Shown here piece after piece: positions 11,292-23,567 of a stretch of 64,000 nt of DNA. The stretch is taken from positions 4,030,001 to 4,094,000 of the forward strand of contig PZJY01000002.1 in NCBI GenBank assembly GCA_031472005.1. The letters run 5' to 3'. The notes under the pieces were generated by a model. The model did no database searches. It saw nothing but the letters and a program-made list of their open reading frames with translations, and was not told the origin of the DNA. Both the position numbers and the translations under genes were made by a program. The DNA is from Tetracladium setigerum (Eukaryota; Ascomycota; Leotiomycetes; Helotiales). Each line of letters begins with the position of its first letter. Position 1 is the first letter of the stretch.

Positions 11292-11753
11292 AACGTCAGC
11301 CGTAAGCAGGACGACGAGTTTAGTATGGATGTATTCGAGGGATACGTTGTCCGCTGGATCACCTGGTGTGGCGTTGCGTTCGTACACGTTCGACGACAGG
11401 AGTTCCGTGATATGATGGAGTAGGCGTCTCGTCACCTCGACGATGGGTTACCTAGAAGCGACTCAACTGTCAGAGACTGGGTAAAGCGGCGATTTAAGTC
11501 AGGAGCCGAGAAAGTCAAGCTGTCAATCAAAGAGTCTTTATCTCGAATATATATTAGTGTTGACTTAAGGACGTCTCCGAATCACTTGCCTATGCTTGGT
11601 ATTATTGCACATTATGTTTCGAGCAAAGGGGAGAAGCGACAGTCGGTCATTAGGCTTCGCAAAGTCGAGGAAGATTATGGAGGCCAGAATCAAGCTAGGA
11701 TTGTTTTGAATCTATGTTCACAACTTCTGTATCGCAAAATTTGGGGATCATGA
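11292..11753 (+). pseudogene. hAT-family transposase fragment
   Basis: One reading frame of 153 codons with a single internal stop (TAG at 11421-11423) matches the middle of fungal hAT transposases. It begins with a W-[IT]-x-CGVAFVHV-x3-EFR segment, runs through LPRSDSTVRDWV, then ISVDLRTSPNHLPMLGIIAHYV, the block that carries the first catalytic Asp region (family form: SFDLWTSPN...LGIVAHF), and ends in GGQNQARIVLNLCSQLLYRKIWG at a stop. The DDE core downstream and the C-terminal dimerisation domain are absent. No terminal repeats or 8-bp target duplication could be assigned. It is a dead relic with no coding role. Confidence 0.8.
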
Positions 11754-12873
11754 AGGATTGTGTATGCAGAACAATGCCGCTATTCCAAGCAAGGGTCATA
11801 CGTTTGCTACTTTCCTTCCCTTTCCGAGTCACTCTAGGCTGATTATTCCTAAAGTTGAAGGCCGATCGGCTGGCAGTATTGTGTATGATGGTTTTCCAAG
11901 TTTGGTCTCTCCCCGCGTGCGTGGGGAAAATCCAGTCGGTGGTCAGGCTGTGAGGATTGCTAGCAGGGAATCACGACAATACTAGAGTCGTAATACCACT
12001 CTTTATATTTAAGCTTTTCTTTAAGGTTTGCCTAGATTATGATAATAATAAGGAGATATATATATTAATTTAATATAATAACTCTCTTAAATATTCTTAT
12101 TTTATAATATATAATTATAGCTCTTTTAATCTTAATATTATTCCTTCTCTTAAATCCTTAATCCTCACTGTCACTAATCGCTGGATCGCCGTAGATTGAG
12201 CATCCTCGGTCGAAACTGTCGTACCCTGCAAACGCGAGCTAATCTAATTGCATATGTCGTACGCCTCGGACAAGATTATCAATCACTGCTATGATGTGTT
12301 TGGAACCATCAATCGTGCACCATTCGAGAGGATTGAAAACAGATAGTAGGAGTATACTTCGTATATGGCTAAAATGATCTGGAATTCTAGTCCGCGCACG
12401 CACTTATATTCTTAAGATGCGAGGGTATATGCCGCATCGGCCACCCCAATGGAGGGCGGGATAGTAGTTTGTATTCCTTATACTTAGTAATATACCTTAC
12501 TTAGGAAGTGATATACGCTTATTACTTCGTTAACCCTGATACACTTATCCCTACAGCCGGACGTTACTACCTTCACGGAAGTCAGCAGCTGATAACGAGG
12601 AACGTTACAGAATATAGCTCAGTACGTCGTGCAATCCGTGGTCTTCAGGTTTGATCAGGCAAAAGCCAAAACGGTCAAATTAAGGTTTAATTAAGGTTAA
12701 ACCAAGGTTAAACTAAAAAGTACATGTAAAACACCTCGCTGCTAAAAAGCGTTGTCCGTGCAAAGAGAATTAAAATGTGGGGTTAAATGAGCGATGATAT
12801 ACGCAAGCTCGGGTCTCTTTCAAGACGAATCCGTCCGAAAGCTCGGGTCGCTGTAGTTTCCTCCTATATGGAC
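11754..12873. other. Intergenic, partly AT-rich region
   Basis: No gene seen. The part at 11990-12150 is very AT-rich and looks like decayed transposon DNA. Near 12675-12720 the word AAGGTTAAAC/TTAAGGTTTAA repeats several times. Both may belong to the hAT relic. Confidence 0.5.
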
Positions 12874-13899
12874 TCAAACATCGAGGAACTCCTTCAGAGC
12901 CTGGGCGTAGGCTTTAGGGAACTGAAAGGGATGGCCATGGCCCGAGTCCGGGTATAAGTGCAGATATGCGTAGGGCAACTGCTGTTGCAAGATGAAGCTG
13001 TTAACTGTAGGCGACATGATGTCCTTCTTTCCGTTAGTTACCAACACGGGGGCCTTAATATCCTGCAGGCGCGCAAAGTTATCCGGACTGCTGGTGAAGG
13101 CGGAGAGGGCCCTCAGTTGTGCCGTGGCGCCAGGCTCCATGACGGACCCGCTGAGCGTTTCGCCCTTGACGCGGCGATCGGTTCTCCGTTTGAACCAGTC
13201 TTTAGCCGCGGCCAGGCTAGTCTCCGTCGTCGAGAAGAACAAAAATGCCATCTGTTCTTCGGTAGGCTCGCCGGGGCTGGAAGCGAGCTCCCTCACCTTT
13301 GGGTCACCTGCCGTAACACCAGGACCGATGCCAGACTGCGTACCCGAGAAAACAGCCTTTTCAACGAGGTCGGGGTACTGCCAGGACACATACTGAGCAA
13401 CACTGCCGCCCAAAGAGAAGCCGAAAAGGACGGCCTTCTCAATGCCGAGGGCCTTAAGCAAGCTAACGGCATTGTCACCCATGTTCTCGGCGGTGGTCGA
13501 GACGTTGCCTTCGCTATGGCCAACGCCGGAATTGTCGAACAGAATCACCTCGCGGAACTGGGCGATGTAGTTGAACAGCAGAGGATCAGTGACGTCCATA
13601 GTGGCCCGGAAGTGGTTGACGTAAAGGACTGGGTTGGCGCCGCGCTTGCCAAACTGTCGGTAGGCCAGCTTGATACCGTTCACGTTGGCATACTTGGTCT
13701 TGGCGGTTTGGGCAAGCAGTGCCGGGGGATCGATAAGGGAGGAAGATCTAGCCAAACTGGCAATGTCGCGGGTCTCATGCCTAGTAAGGCGTTAGTAAGA
13801 ATCTCCTGACAAGTCTGGGAAACTTCTGGTTGACACTTACCTGCCCGTGGTCATACCAGAAGCTATGGCGGCAGCAAAGAGGATGTTTACGATTCTCAT
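12874..13899 (-). CDS. Alpha/beta hydrolase, probably secreted
   Basis: Two exons, 13899-13841 and 13780-12874, join in frame to 321 aa. The first exon encodes a hydrophobic leader (MRIVNILFAAAIASG) that looks like a signal peptide, so export or the secretory pathway is likely. The body is a canonical alpha/beta-hydrolase: nucleophile elbow GFSLGGS, DNSGVGHS before it, the acid in TNGKKDIMSP and the catalytic His in DSGHGHPFQFP. The core resembles haloperoxidase- or 3-oxoadipate-enol-lactonase-like esterases. The natural substrate is unknown. A start at the internal Met of exon 2 would lose the leader; the two-exon model is preferred because the GTAAGT donor, the TTACTAG acceptor and the phase all agree. 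The gene appears intact. Confidence 0.9.
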
Positions 13900-16800
13900 T
13901 TTCAAATGTGTGTTCTTTGAAGCGGACTGTTTTGGAAGGGGGTTATTGATGTTGGTGCCGTTTCTAGTGGATCGAATCCTCTATTCTGTAGTATGTTCCA
14001 GAGGTACTTATAAGTCCACGAAGACATGTTCATAAGTAATCTGAAAATATACCCTCGGACAACTAAGCAAGAACTAAACGGACAGCCGTTTCTAGAATAC
14101 TTTGCATAGAGCCTTAAAGTTACCCCGACCACCATCGCTCTCGGTATTGGGGAGCGCCCCGGAACGCGTCACCATCACTGCGTCCTTCCAGCGTCCTTCC
14201 AAGTAAGGTTTTTTGGTCCACTCTTTAATGCTGGGCTTGGGAACAAAATACACGTCGGACTTGCGTTCATGTTGCTGCCCTCTAGTGAGCAGCGAGTCAG
14301 CTTTACGTAGGACCCGAGAGCAGTTACCCACATAAGAAATCTCAAGGCAACAAGAGGCGCAGAGTCGGGGTTTCCCTCGAGTGCGTGCTCAATAGAACCT
14401 AGCCTTATGAATTTACAGCGCCAGAGGATGAACTTGTTGAAAGTGCAGATGGGGGACACGTAAGAATTTGCGGTCAGTAAGAAGTTTGAGATTGACAATT
14501 TAAGATTCCTCACAATCTTGTTGAAATATTATTATGTGAGAGAAAATTGGTGCGCTGCGGCACGATTTGACGAAGTGGTATGGACCCCTCGATCACACCA
14601 AAAAATGTCAACGTTCACTCTTGGGACATGCGGACGGGTCATGAAGGCATACATTCGTAATTGACAAGAGGTGTTTGAATTTGGTTGTCGCACTTCCTCT
14701 ATATCTTCCATCGACGTCGTGGTCTGACCAATCACCTGATCAAGATACCTACCTGATCTTGCCCTTCGATTGGCTCCAGCATTTGACAATATTATCCCTG
14801 CAGAGAAGTATGAACGAAGTGACATACCCAGTCTAACCCCAATCAAAACGCCTTGATCCGCGAATGCACTGGGGATGGCCGGCTAGTTTAAACCTGCACG
14901 GACCATGATTACTGAACCGTACCCCGTACATACTGAACGGCGCAGAGCACGAATCTCGCACTTGCGGCAGAACATGTGGAAGAATTGTCCGGAGATCGAG
15001 ACAAGCGATGAAGTAGACGATCAGGGTTGCATGGGGTACCCACTTGGTACAATTTCCGCGCCACTTGGCACACCAACGTTCAAATAGGCGCAACACGACG
15101 TTGTCGTCAGGTTCAAATCCTGGGCTTCATGCAACGACTCCGTCCGGGCCTAGCAGCCTCTCTTTCAACGATGCCCTCAAATCCTGGGCTCTGCACACCC
15201 CCAGGCAGGCACAATGACGAAGGCTCCGAGGCGCACTGACGTGCTCCCGGGCTCGTAAAAACTGCGATTCGAGCCGCGATGGCCGGGTAACCTAACTCTC
15301 CTAATCAACAAAGATAGGAATCATCAATCACTTTTACGTTATAAAGCCATGAAGGCTCCGCGGAGGGATTGCCATCCTGATCGACAATGAAACCCATCCG
15401 TTCGAGAAGCATCTACTTATCGTCGGATCGCCTGTTTGTTTGAACTTAGAGCTCCCGATAGGCCTTCACTGCATCAAATTTTGTCAGCCTAGGGTCCTAT
15501 CATACGTTCAACATCGGTCCACGGAACTCCACGATACCTCGTCAAATGAACACCCAACACTGAAGATTCCTATGGTCGCAGCGGTCCTGGGCCTCCTCTC
15601 AGAAGGTGCCGCCGCTCCACAGTCGGCCAGCGCCAAGTGCGTGAGTTTTCCCATCCCTTTTGCTCATCAACCGTCTAACTGACCTGGAGGCCTCTTGAAA
15701 AAGTGCAACGTCCTGTCCAACATTCCAAAAGCCTACTCAATGCCTAGGAAACCATTAAAACATGAGACCGGGGAAATGTATATATACATAACGGTTCGCC
15801 ATCCAAGGCTCTCACTGCGCGGTCACTTCCAGCCACTTGGGCCAACTCACGAGCTGTCCGCACCGCATTGTCCGTTGCATGGTGTTCAGTCAGTGATATG
15901 CCACGTACGGTGCAGGCAGCAAAGGAAAGCACGGCAGTATATAATCAAAGTGGTGATTAATTGTATTATTGTCAAGTGTGCAAATCTTGCGCTGATTTAT
16001 CTCCAGGGCTGTTGCACCTAGCCATTCCACTCTCCGTCATGAAAAAGAAGGGATGTGCAGAGGCGTAGAGAGATACATTAGGCCCGCAGTTCGCATAACC
16101 ATGCATCGCGATGAGAGAAGAGAGGAACCAAGCTTCCCCCAGACTAAAAGCAAGGGGCAGGGAGACCGCTATAAAACAAGACTAGTCCAGCGCAGAACAC
16201 ACGCCCCACGGTTCTGGCACCATTGGAAACAAGAGCATTCAACCAGCAAACCCCCAGTCGTTTGTTCTTGTCTCTTTTCTAAGCCAGTGCACCACAAACC
16301 AGCAAGCAAATCCATCTTTATCTACCGTCATATGCCAGTCCCAGCGCACATCTCGGTCCAACACTCTAATTCCGCTCTGATTTGGCTGCGTTTGGTGGTG
16401 TTCACTCCAGCCAATCGCCTGCTCGCGGCGGAAAAATGGACCCACGCTTCAACCCGGCTGATACGACAAAAGACCATTTAACGAATAGAGTGAGTTTCTG
16501 CGAAGTTGAATTCCAGACATTTTTATATATATTCCTTGTGCTCTCACTTCTCTCAGTCCCTAGGTTTCTATCACCCCGAAACACGGGCCCTCTAGACCCT
16601 GGCAGTATCCATCAACTTCCTGCGTGTTATAGGCGGTTATTATATAACAGTGGCCTCCATCCCTCTTTCCGAGGGAGAAGATATCCGCAATCTGCTGCTT
16701 AATATAGCGTGAACTGTGGCACTTCTAGCATTTCGCAAAGCATACTTAAGGATAGTGTGGAAAGCTCGCTTTCGAGATGACCCGGTCCGCTAGTTTTAAC

Positions 16801-17195
16801 TTGGTGAAATCCAATAGAGTGGATAGGTTTCTTATTTATTTCTAGAAAATCCCCTAGCGCATTGTATTTAATTACTACGTTGTACATGTCAAGTCGATTA
16901 AGATCTAGCGCGCAGTGGGACAGTGAATGATAGATAACTCAGGGGTATTGAGCTCTTCTACATTCCCGGTGGTCAAGAAACCGAGCTGACTGACTGACTG
17001 CGAAATAGCCTACTTATTCAGAGGTTCAAGGCCGATGGACTGGAGACTTACTACATCCATAGATCTATCAAGTCTACCGATGAATAGAAAACACGGACCG
17101 ATTAATATTAATGCAAAGTTACAACTTGCGCAGTCATTTGTTGGCAAATCTACCCCCCACGTACGTATCCCTCCCTCCAACGGCACCCCAGATCA
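13900..17195. other. Long gene-poor interval
   Basis: About 3.3 kb with many short overlapping frames on both strands, none with a recognisable domain or convincing splice structure. It contains a 14-bp direct repeat (TCAAATCCTGGGCT near 15113 and 15178) and a TATAAAAC box near 16170 with no clear gene behind it. A fast-evolving small gene cannot be excluded. Confidence 0.5.
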
Positions 17196-18194
17196 TCAAT
17201 TGAATGCTGCTATGGCCTTCTCAGTCCAGTCCCACAACTTCCCAGCAAGACCGGCATCCCGCGACGGGCCTGTGCTCTTCTCCCCGAGAACCCCAATGGG
17301 TTCATAGTACTCCCCATTCTTGATACCGCTCCTCTCAGACGTGGCAGCCCACAGCTGTGTATAAGGCCCCTGCTCCACCGACACTCTATCGCTCATCGTT
17401 AACACCAGTGCCGGAAGACGTGTGAAGAGCGGAAGGGTGCTCCAAAGATCAGTCATGACCGCACCAGGGTGCACCGCGACGGACAGAATCTCCGGGTGGC
17501 GCTTCGCCAGCTCGCGTACATACAGCAGATTCGCGAGCTTGCTCTGGCCGTACCGACTCCACTTGTGGCCTGGGTTGATGGGATTCCCGAGGCTCGCCTG
17601 GGCGCTGTTGAGGGTATCGAGCTCGATGCCGAGTTTAGGAGCCTGTTTGTACGCCGAGGATGCGAGACTGACAATCCGCACATCCGCACCGGGCTGGCTA
17701 GCCGTTCGGAGCATCGTTGGCAGGAGCAGCTTGATGAGAAGCGCGTGTGCGAGGTGGTTGACCTGGAATTGGATCTCATAGCCGTCTTTGCTGGTGTCGG
17801 CATCGACGGCCATGATGCCCGCGTTGCAAACAAGGACGTCGAGACGGTCTGATACGCCCTCAAACTTCTTTGCGGCCGCCTGTACTGATTCGAGACTGGT
17901 CATATCGGACTTGATGAAGGTGAGGGGAACATCCTGGTGCTTTGCCTGAAGCTGCTTTATAATTTCACTGCCCTTTGACTCATTCCTTCCTGTGAAGTAT
18001 ATGTGTGCCGGCTTGTGTGCCGCGAGGGCTGCAATAGTACCAGCGCCCAGTCCAGCGGTGCCTTTATTCCAGTCAGTATTTGCGCCCGCTATTTTCGAGT
18101 TAGACTCAGTGATGTACTTACCTCCTGTGATTAGGAAGACCTTCCCAGATAAGTCAGGAATATCCTTGGTAGGATTAAAGGATGATTTCGCCAT
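17196..18194 (-). CDS. Short-chain dehydrogenase/reductase (retinol-dehydrogenase/WWOX-like)
   Basis: Exon 18194-18122 and exon 18061-17196 give 312 aa. The 60-nt intron between them is a multiple of three and happens to be open, so an unspliced reading yields 332 aa; splicing is preferred because it restores the classical nucleotide-binding motif TGGTAGLG, which the unspliced form interrupts. Other SDR landmarks are VCNAGIMAVD (NAG motif, beta-4), the catalytic Ser in SLASSAYK and YGQSKLAN (YxxxK). The protein should be a cytosolic or ER-associated NAD(P)-dependent oxidoreductase; the substrate is unknown. The C-terminal KLWDWTEKAIAAFN is typical for the group. It stands alone, with gene-poor DNA on both sides. 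Confidence 0.93.
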   Translation of the reverse strand: MAKSSFNPTKDIPDLSGKVFLITGGKYITESNSKIAGANTDWNKGTAGLGAGTIAALAAHKPAHIYFTGRNESKGSEIIKQLQAKHQDVPLTFIKSDMTSLESVQAAAKKFEGVSDRLDVLVCNAGIMAVDADTSKDGYEIQFQVNHLAHALLIKLLLPTMLRTASQPGADVRIVSLASSAYKQAPKLGIELDTLNSAQASLGNPINPGHKWSRYGQSKLANLLYVRELAKRHPEILSVAVHPGAVMTDLWSTLPLFTRLPALVLTMSDRVSVEQGPYTQLWAATSERSGIKNGEYYEPIGVLGEKSTGPSRDAGLAGKLWDWTEKAIAAFN

Positions 18195-19710
18195 TTGAGG
18201 AATCTTACGTTGTCGATAGGTACTTCTATGAAGGGATAGCTGATTAATGGATGATATTGATGACCTGATCGTGCTGTGGAGGAGATACTTATAGTCGAGT
18301 GATGGTAGGCAAGTGGCGTCGGAGGTCGGCTGCCATGGGAGTGACTGCCGCTGGCAACTTCACAGACAGGCAATGCAAGTACTGTTGCAACAGGCTCATG
18401 CGACATTATTGGCTATATTTGACATTTATTATCAAGCATTAAACCTTGGGTGACTACGTCCGTAAATAATGTGACGATTTCGCACTTTTCCCTCTCGCCA
18501 ATAAGTAATCATCCCGATTTAAAGTTCGCGGGCTCGGGCTGGGGTGTCAACTAATCACCGCTAGAATGCATCATCCTTTGTTCCCAGGTCTTTTCTGTGC
18601 TTAGCCTCTTCATGAGAGACTTTCTAAATCTCATGAAAGTCTGACGTTTTACTAGTGTGAACCCCTTCTTTTTAGTGCAACATTTGAGAAGTGTATATGT
18701 AAACACAGAACATAGATAATTTTCACTAGGTCCAAGTACGAAGAACTACGTGTCAAGACTATCATGTCAGAGCCGCCAGGGGTCCGACTCGCTTCCGAGT
18801 CAGTAATTAGCGCCCGGACTCCGGTATATATTAGGGATGGCAAAGTTTTCATAATAAGAGTAGAGTTTAGTTCGTCAATACATTTGGGTGCAAGCTACGA
18901 ATCGAGATTCCCTATCACACCAATCCTTACATTACGTCGGTTTCAATTGAGGCGGAAGCTTTATACCTGGCTGAAGTGGGCACTAGTCATGACGGCTATA
19001 TCGTCAGTACACACGTGTGAAGTTGTGCGAGGCGTCAGTGATGGAACATATCGATATTTCTGGTCCATTTGTAGCGCCCTCGAGGTCCATCGTATTCACA
19101 TTCAAGCAACGAAAACGCATCTGGCTCCCCGCCTCTGAGAATGGAATGGATCACATAGTACCGGCACCGTTCAGATGGCCTTACATGTATCAAGTTCGCG
19201 AAAGGGAAACATCATGAAATAGAAATGCAACAGCCACATATTGCGCTACGAGTGGTTGTTCATTTTCCGTTCAACTCAGATGTATAGGGTCGTGCCACAA
19301 CTGGGAAACTGGAACTCCGTATGAGAGGAATCGACACCGGCCGCTGTTGAATGAATTTCTGGTTTTGATATCTTGTTATCCAGTTGGGGCTTCCGATTAG
19401 CATTCAAGGTATCCTATAGGGATATGGCTGTTGAGACATAGATATGATCAATAATACCATCAGGGGTTGCGTCGTGTAGGCCTCAGTCGTGTATTGCAGA
19501 AGTGTAATGGCACCCTGCATGCAGCTGGGGTACCGTAGTACCAATAATCCTGGATGAAGACCCTTGCCAAGCACCAGCATGGTTCGTGGCCCTGTTTCGC
19601 AAAGCGCCGAGCCCTGGGCATATAGAAGACGTACCTGCGTCGACATTTCAAGAAAACTACATATATGCAACTCGCAATACACCTCAAAGACAGTCATTTC
19701 CAAGCCCACT
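18195..19710. other. Intergenic region between divergent SDR and HET genes
   Basis: No gene seen. The two flanking genes point away from each other, so both promoters must lie here. Short frames at 18764-19217 have no recognisable content. Confidence 0.6.
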
Positions 19711-21525
19711 ATGTTCAGAAGTCTCAATCAAGGCCAAATACGGCTTCTTAATATCCACCCTGGATCTGAAGACCAGATTACTTGCGACCTTGAAATCACG
19801 ACGTTGGCCTCATCCCTACACAAGTATGATGCTCTCTCGTACTTCTGGGGAAGTGCGATTAGAGATCACTCTATCACTCTGTCTCAAGAGTCCTACGCAG
19901 TAACCTCAAGCCTCTACGGCGCATTAAAGCATCTCCGACGTCAGGATGGCCAGAAGTGTGTGGTCTGGATAGACGCTCTGTGCATAAACCAGCAAGACCA
20001 CGAGGAGCAGACTCAGCAGGTGAACTTGATGGCTGATATCTATCGAAACGCACGCCTCACAGTCATGTGGTTGGGCGAAGAAGTAATAATCGAGGGCATC
20101 TCGATTGACAAGGTGGCTTTCGCACTGCTGGAGCAACTACGAAAATTGTTCGAGACACATGGAGTCATCGATCTTGATTTCCAGCAAACGGGACCAGATG
20201 GACTCTCCTGTCCGGGATATGGATTGCCAAATTCAGGCGCAACAGAATGGATTGCGCTCGCAAGGCTGTTTTGCAAGCCGTATTTTGAGCGGATATGGAT
20301 TGTGCAAGAGGTGGTGATGGCGACTAAAGCTATTTTTGTATGCGGGAAATTGAGAGCTGAGTGGGAGCTTGTGCGGGATGTTGCGAGGAGCGTGAGGAAG
20401 TGTGGATCGCTGGGAAATCTCGAGTATGATACCGCTGCGCCAGGAGTTATCTCGGTCAATATTATGGCGGATTTGAAGGATGGAAGTGGCGTAGATCTGC
20501 TTCCGCTACTTGTACAAACGAGAGCGTACCAGTCGAGTAAAGAAGTGGACAAGGCTTTTGCCCTGATGAATGTATCCTCGAATGCGCACGACACAGGGAT
20601 CAAAGTCGACTACTCGCTCGAAAACGAACCACTCAAAGTATGGGAGATGCTGGCTTTGCATAGCTTGACCGTGCACAAGAGCCTTCTATGTCTGTCCAAC
20701 GCAGGAATTCAGTCGTCCCCTCAACAATCCTGGGTTCCAAACTGGAGTGACAGAAACGAGGGACGCGAATGTCTTGCACTTTATGGCAAAGACCAATTCA
20801 CAGCATCAAAGAATACAGAGGCTTCAGTCCGGGTGTCCGAAGACCGTCGAATGATCACAGTAGATGGTTACATTGTGGACAGTATCACCATCGTTGCGCC
20901 CTCCGTCACAAATTTCGTCCCCGAGGCTATGAAGACCGGACCTCTAGGCAAATGGATGACGCCCGAAGAATACGAAGAACGAAGATTATTCATCCTCGCA
21001 GTCATTCACAACCCTATTGAAATTGCCAAATCTGCTTTTCGTTATATCGAGGGTCCGTCCCGAGACCGGGAATTAGTGCGTACGTTGTGCTGCGATTTAT
21101 CTATGACCGGCGAGATGATCAATATCGATACTGCGTACAGAGTGCACCAATGGATGATCCAAATATCGAAAACGTATTTACACATTGTTATCCCTGAGGA
21201 TGTGGAGGTGCTTAGGGCACTACAACGTGAGATGGAGGCTACGAAACCGTCGGGTGTTAATATGGAGGAGTTCATGCATTCTGCGGTTTCGTTGGGGACA
21301 GGTAGGAGTGTGTGTGCAACTACAAAGGGCGATCTTGGTCGTGTGCCTTTTGGCACTCGGCCCGGTGACTTGGTTTGTATACTTAAGGGCGGTATTGTTC
21401 CATACCTTTTAAGGGAAGAGGGTGATAGCTATCGACTTGTTGGAGAATGCTTTATAAACGGGATTATGTACGGTGAGGCATTAGAGCAAGAAGACTTAGT
21501 CGAGCGAGAATTTAGAATTATATAG
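19711..21525 (+). CDS. Heterokaryon-incompatibility (HET) domain protein
   Basis: Single exon of 604 aa. The frame is open for another 147 nt upstream, but ATG 19711 (MFRSLNQGQIRLL) is chosen because HET proteins normally begin shortly before the first beta-strand. HET-domain blocks are clear: YDALSYFWG (about residues 39-47), VVWIDALCINQQD (84-96) and IYRNARLTVMWLG (112-124), followed by the WIVQEVVMA segment. The C-terminal half has the usual variable HET-protein tail with the FGTRPGDLVCILKGG motif near residue 550. HET proteins can trigger cell death when different strains fuse, or act in innate-immunity-like recognition; the partner of this one is unknown. No NACHT, ankyrin or WD repeats are attached. 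The gene looks intact. Confidence 0.94.
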   Translation: MFRSLNQGQIRLLNIHPGSEDQITCDLEITTLASSLHKYDALSYFWGSAIRDHSITLSQESYAVTSSLYGALKHLRRQDGQKCVVWIDALCINQQDHEEQTQQVNLMADIYRNARLTVMWLGEEVIIEGISIDKVAFALLEQLRKLFETHGVIDLDFQQTGPDGLSCPGYGLPNSGATEWIALARLFCKPYFERIWIVQEVVMATKAIFVCGKLRAEWELVRDVARSVRKCGSLGNLEYDTAAPGVISVNIMADLKDGSGVDLLPLLVQTRAYQSSKEVDKAFALMNVSSNAHDTGIKVDYSLENEPLKVWEMLALHSLTVHKSLLCLSNAGIQSSPQQSWVPNWSDRNEGRECLALYGKDQFTASKNTEASVRVSEDRRMITVDGYIVDSITIVAPSVTNFVPEAMKTGPLGKWMTPEEYEERRLFILAVIHNPIEIAKSAFRYIEGPSRDRELVRTLCCDLSMTGEMINIDTAYRVHQWMIQISKTYLHIVIPEDVEVLRALQREMEATKPSGVNMEEFMHSAVSLGTGRSVCATTKGDLGRVPFGTRPGDLVCILKGGIVPYLLREEGDSYRLVGECFINGIMYGEALEQEDLVEREFRII

Positions 21526-23567
21526 GGTTAAGTGCGCATCTCAACATAGCTTTTAATAACATAAGTAGAAATTCTTGTTCCTCAATAAAGCACTTCTTGG
21601 ATGCGGTGTGCACAATATTGAAAACTGAAACCTCTTTGCTGGATTACAGATAGGTTCCTGTTTTCTATTTTGTCAGTTATTGTTGCTGTGCTTGTTTGCT
21701 GTGCTTTATCGCGTGCTGCAAAAGGATGCGAAGGGTGAGACTGGACTGGGATTAGTTATGATATTTATGCCTGCCATTGGGGTTACGGTGTTGGCAATTT
21801 TGTTGACATTGCATCTGGATTATTTAATACGTTGAGTTATGCGTAGCTACATGCAGACAAGTTGGAGGAGCTTCTCTGGAATAGAGGACGAGGGACGGTT
21901 GTGCCTAAGAAAAAGAGAGAGATAGATAGATGTGGATTTGCTGTAAAGAAGCACTGGGACGTATAGGGAAGGAGAGATGGACAAGGGGTGTGGTAGAAGG
22001 CTATGATTAGAGAATGGTTGTGACGTGGAAGCATGGTGCAGGGATTGTGGAGTCAGAGCAAAGAGGTTAGATGGCTGGAAGGGAGCTTGGAGTAATTACT
22101 TGATGATTTATTTACTGGGTGTGCTCTCTCTTATGGTTTGGCGAACGGACAATTGCAACTCAGATCTTATTATGGTGTCTTTTCAACGGTCGATATATAT
22201 GATTTACGATTAAACCCTGAAAAGTGACTTTGAGAACCGCAGATTTGTTGACGGCATATATACTCTGGTTCGCTCACGACGGCAGCTCACTTCTCTGCAC
22301 TCGAGCACTGAAGTGTCTATTCCAGTTCGTGGAGAATACTCTTATTGATTGATATCTCCATGGACAGAGAGATCACCGTTTTGTGTTCGTAGGCCCTTTT
22401 TCTTGCTCGTTCACACTTGTGCGCCTACCCACGTCAGGGTTGCGAACAGCGAAATGCGGCGTTACTGGGCGGGATGCTAGGCGGGCGGTTAATACGTGCT
22501 CACGTTAGTATTTCTACATTACTCTATCAATTCCACTACTCACTATTGGTATAATCGCAAGAATATCATATCCTACACTAAACCTTTGACTCCTCCAGAC
22601 TCTACGTATAGATATTAGATCTCCACCATGAATTCCTCCTAACCTCCTATTCCTTTAAACGTACAGTATGACTGCCCGAGGTAGGTACCTCTGTACTTCC
22701 AACACCGACACCTCCATACAGTAAAGAAATATTCAAACACGAGTCCGATTGGTGTGTACTGGGTACCTTAGCGACCCATTCATGTCCTGGCCAACCGTCA
22801 TTCTCATGTAAAAATGATGGACTTTCTCCACATGGTAGAGTTTCGCTTAATAGTTGACCGAAGTCAACGGTAATATAAGGGTTGATTTGAGGTTGACTCG
22901 ACTTGGTTACCATTTTTTTATACTGGCGTTAGGGCACTCTCCCCTAGGTAGCTTTACTACACCTACACCATAGGGGTACTCACATACCCCCGTGTAAACA
23001 ACCTCGCGAGAATTCTACTTAAATCGATCGAATTTAATTACGATTTTCGCCTCTGGTTGACTTCCATTCTAAGAGAGATAGCGAGAGAGAAAGCCTTCTC
23101 AAAAGTTACAGGTATCCTTGGCGTTACTTACGTAAAGAAAATCGTTCCTTAGCTCCGATATCTATTAACCATAAATCAACTTCAAAACTACCGCTAAAAG
23201 CCTTTAACCGTATCCTTACCGTCGAATCTAAGAAACCGTAATCGAACGAAAAAGATGCTCCGCTAAGGTGTGTGAAAATCTTACCAACAAACTCAATAGG
23301 CTAAAAGATGAACGAGACGGCCAAGAGGTAATCCCAACGCCAATACGATAGCCAAGAGATATCATTCCAACACGAGGGCAACCTGCCTGATTGGTGTGCA
23401 TGCATGAAATTTGACCAATAGCGTCACTGGCCGAGGCGCAAAACATTGACAATCAGAAGCACAACAATGAAGGTGCTTTTATGAGGTTGAGAGGGAAGGG
23501 GCGGCCAGATTCATCAGTCCCATCTTCCAAATCTACACACAAAACGACGGCATCAAACTCTCTCTCA
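21526..23567. other. Intergenic region
   Basis: No gene supported. It contains a perfect 6-bp inverted repeat GTTGAC-CGAA-GTCAAC at 22853-22868, followed by more GTTGA words, and a stretch at 23030-23400 with transposon-like codon content but several stops. Nothing there can be assigned to a family with confidence. Confidence 0.5.

Noticed and set aside
12660..12720. Telomere-like array (AAGGTTAAAC words)
   Set aside because: The unit is irregular, short and not TTAGGG; it sits mid-sequence between genes.
15100..15130. tRNA-like T-arm word (CAGGTTCAAATCCTG)
   Set aside because: No acceptor, D or anticodon stem can be built around it; the same 14-bp word recurs 65 bp later as a plain direct repeat.
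22914..23400. Possible transposon coding remnant
   Set aside because: Short frames with polar helical residues are present, but no catalytic block, terminal repeat or target duplication could be identified.
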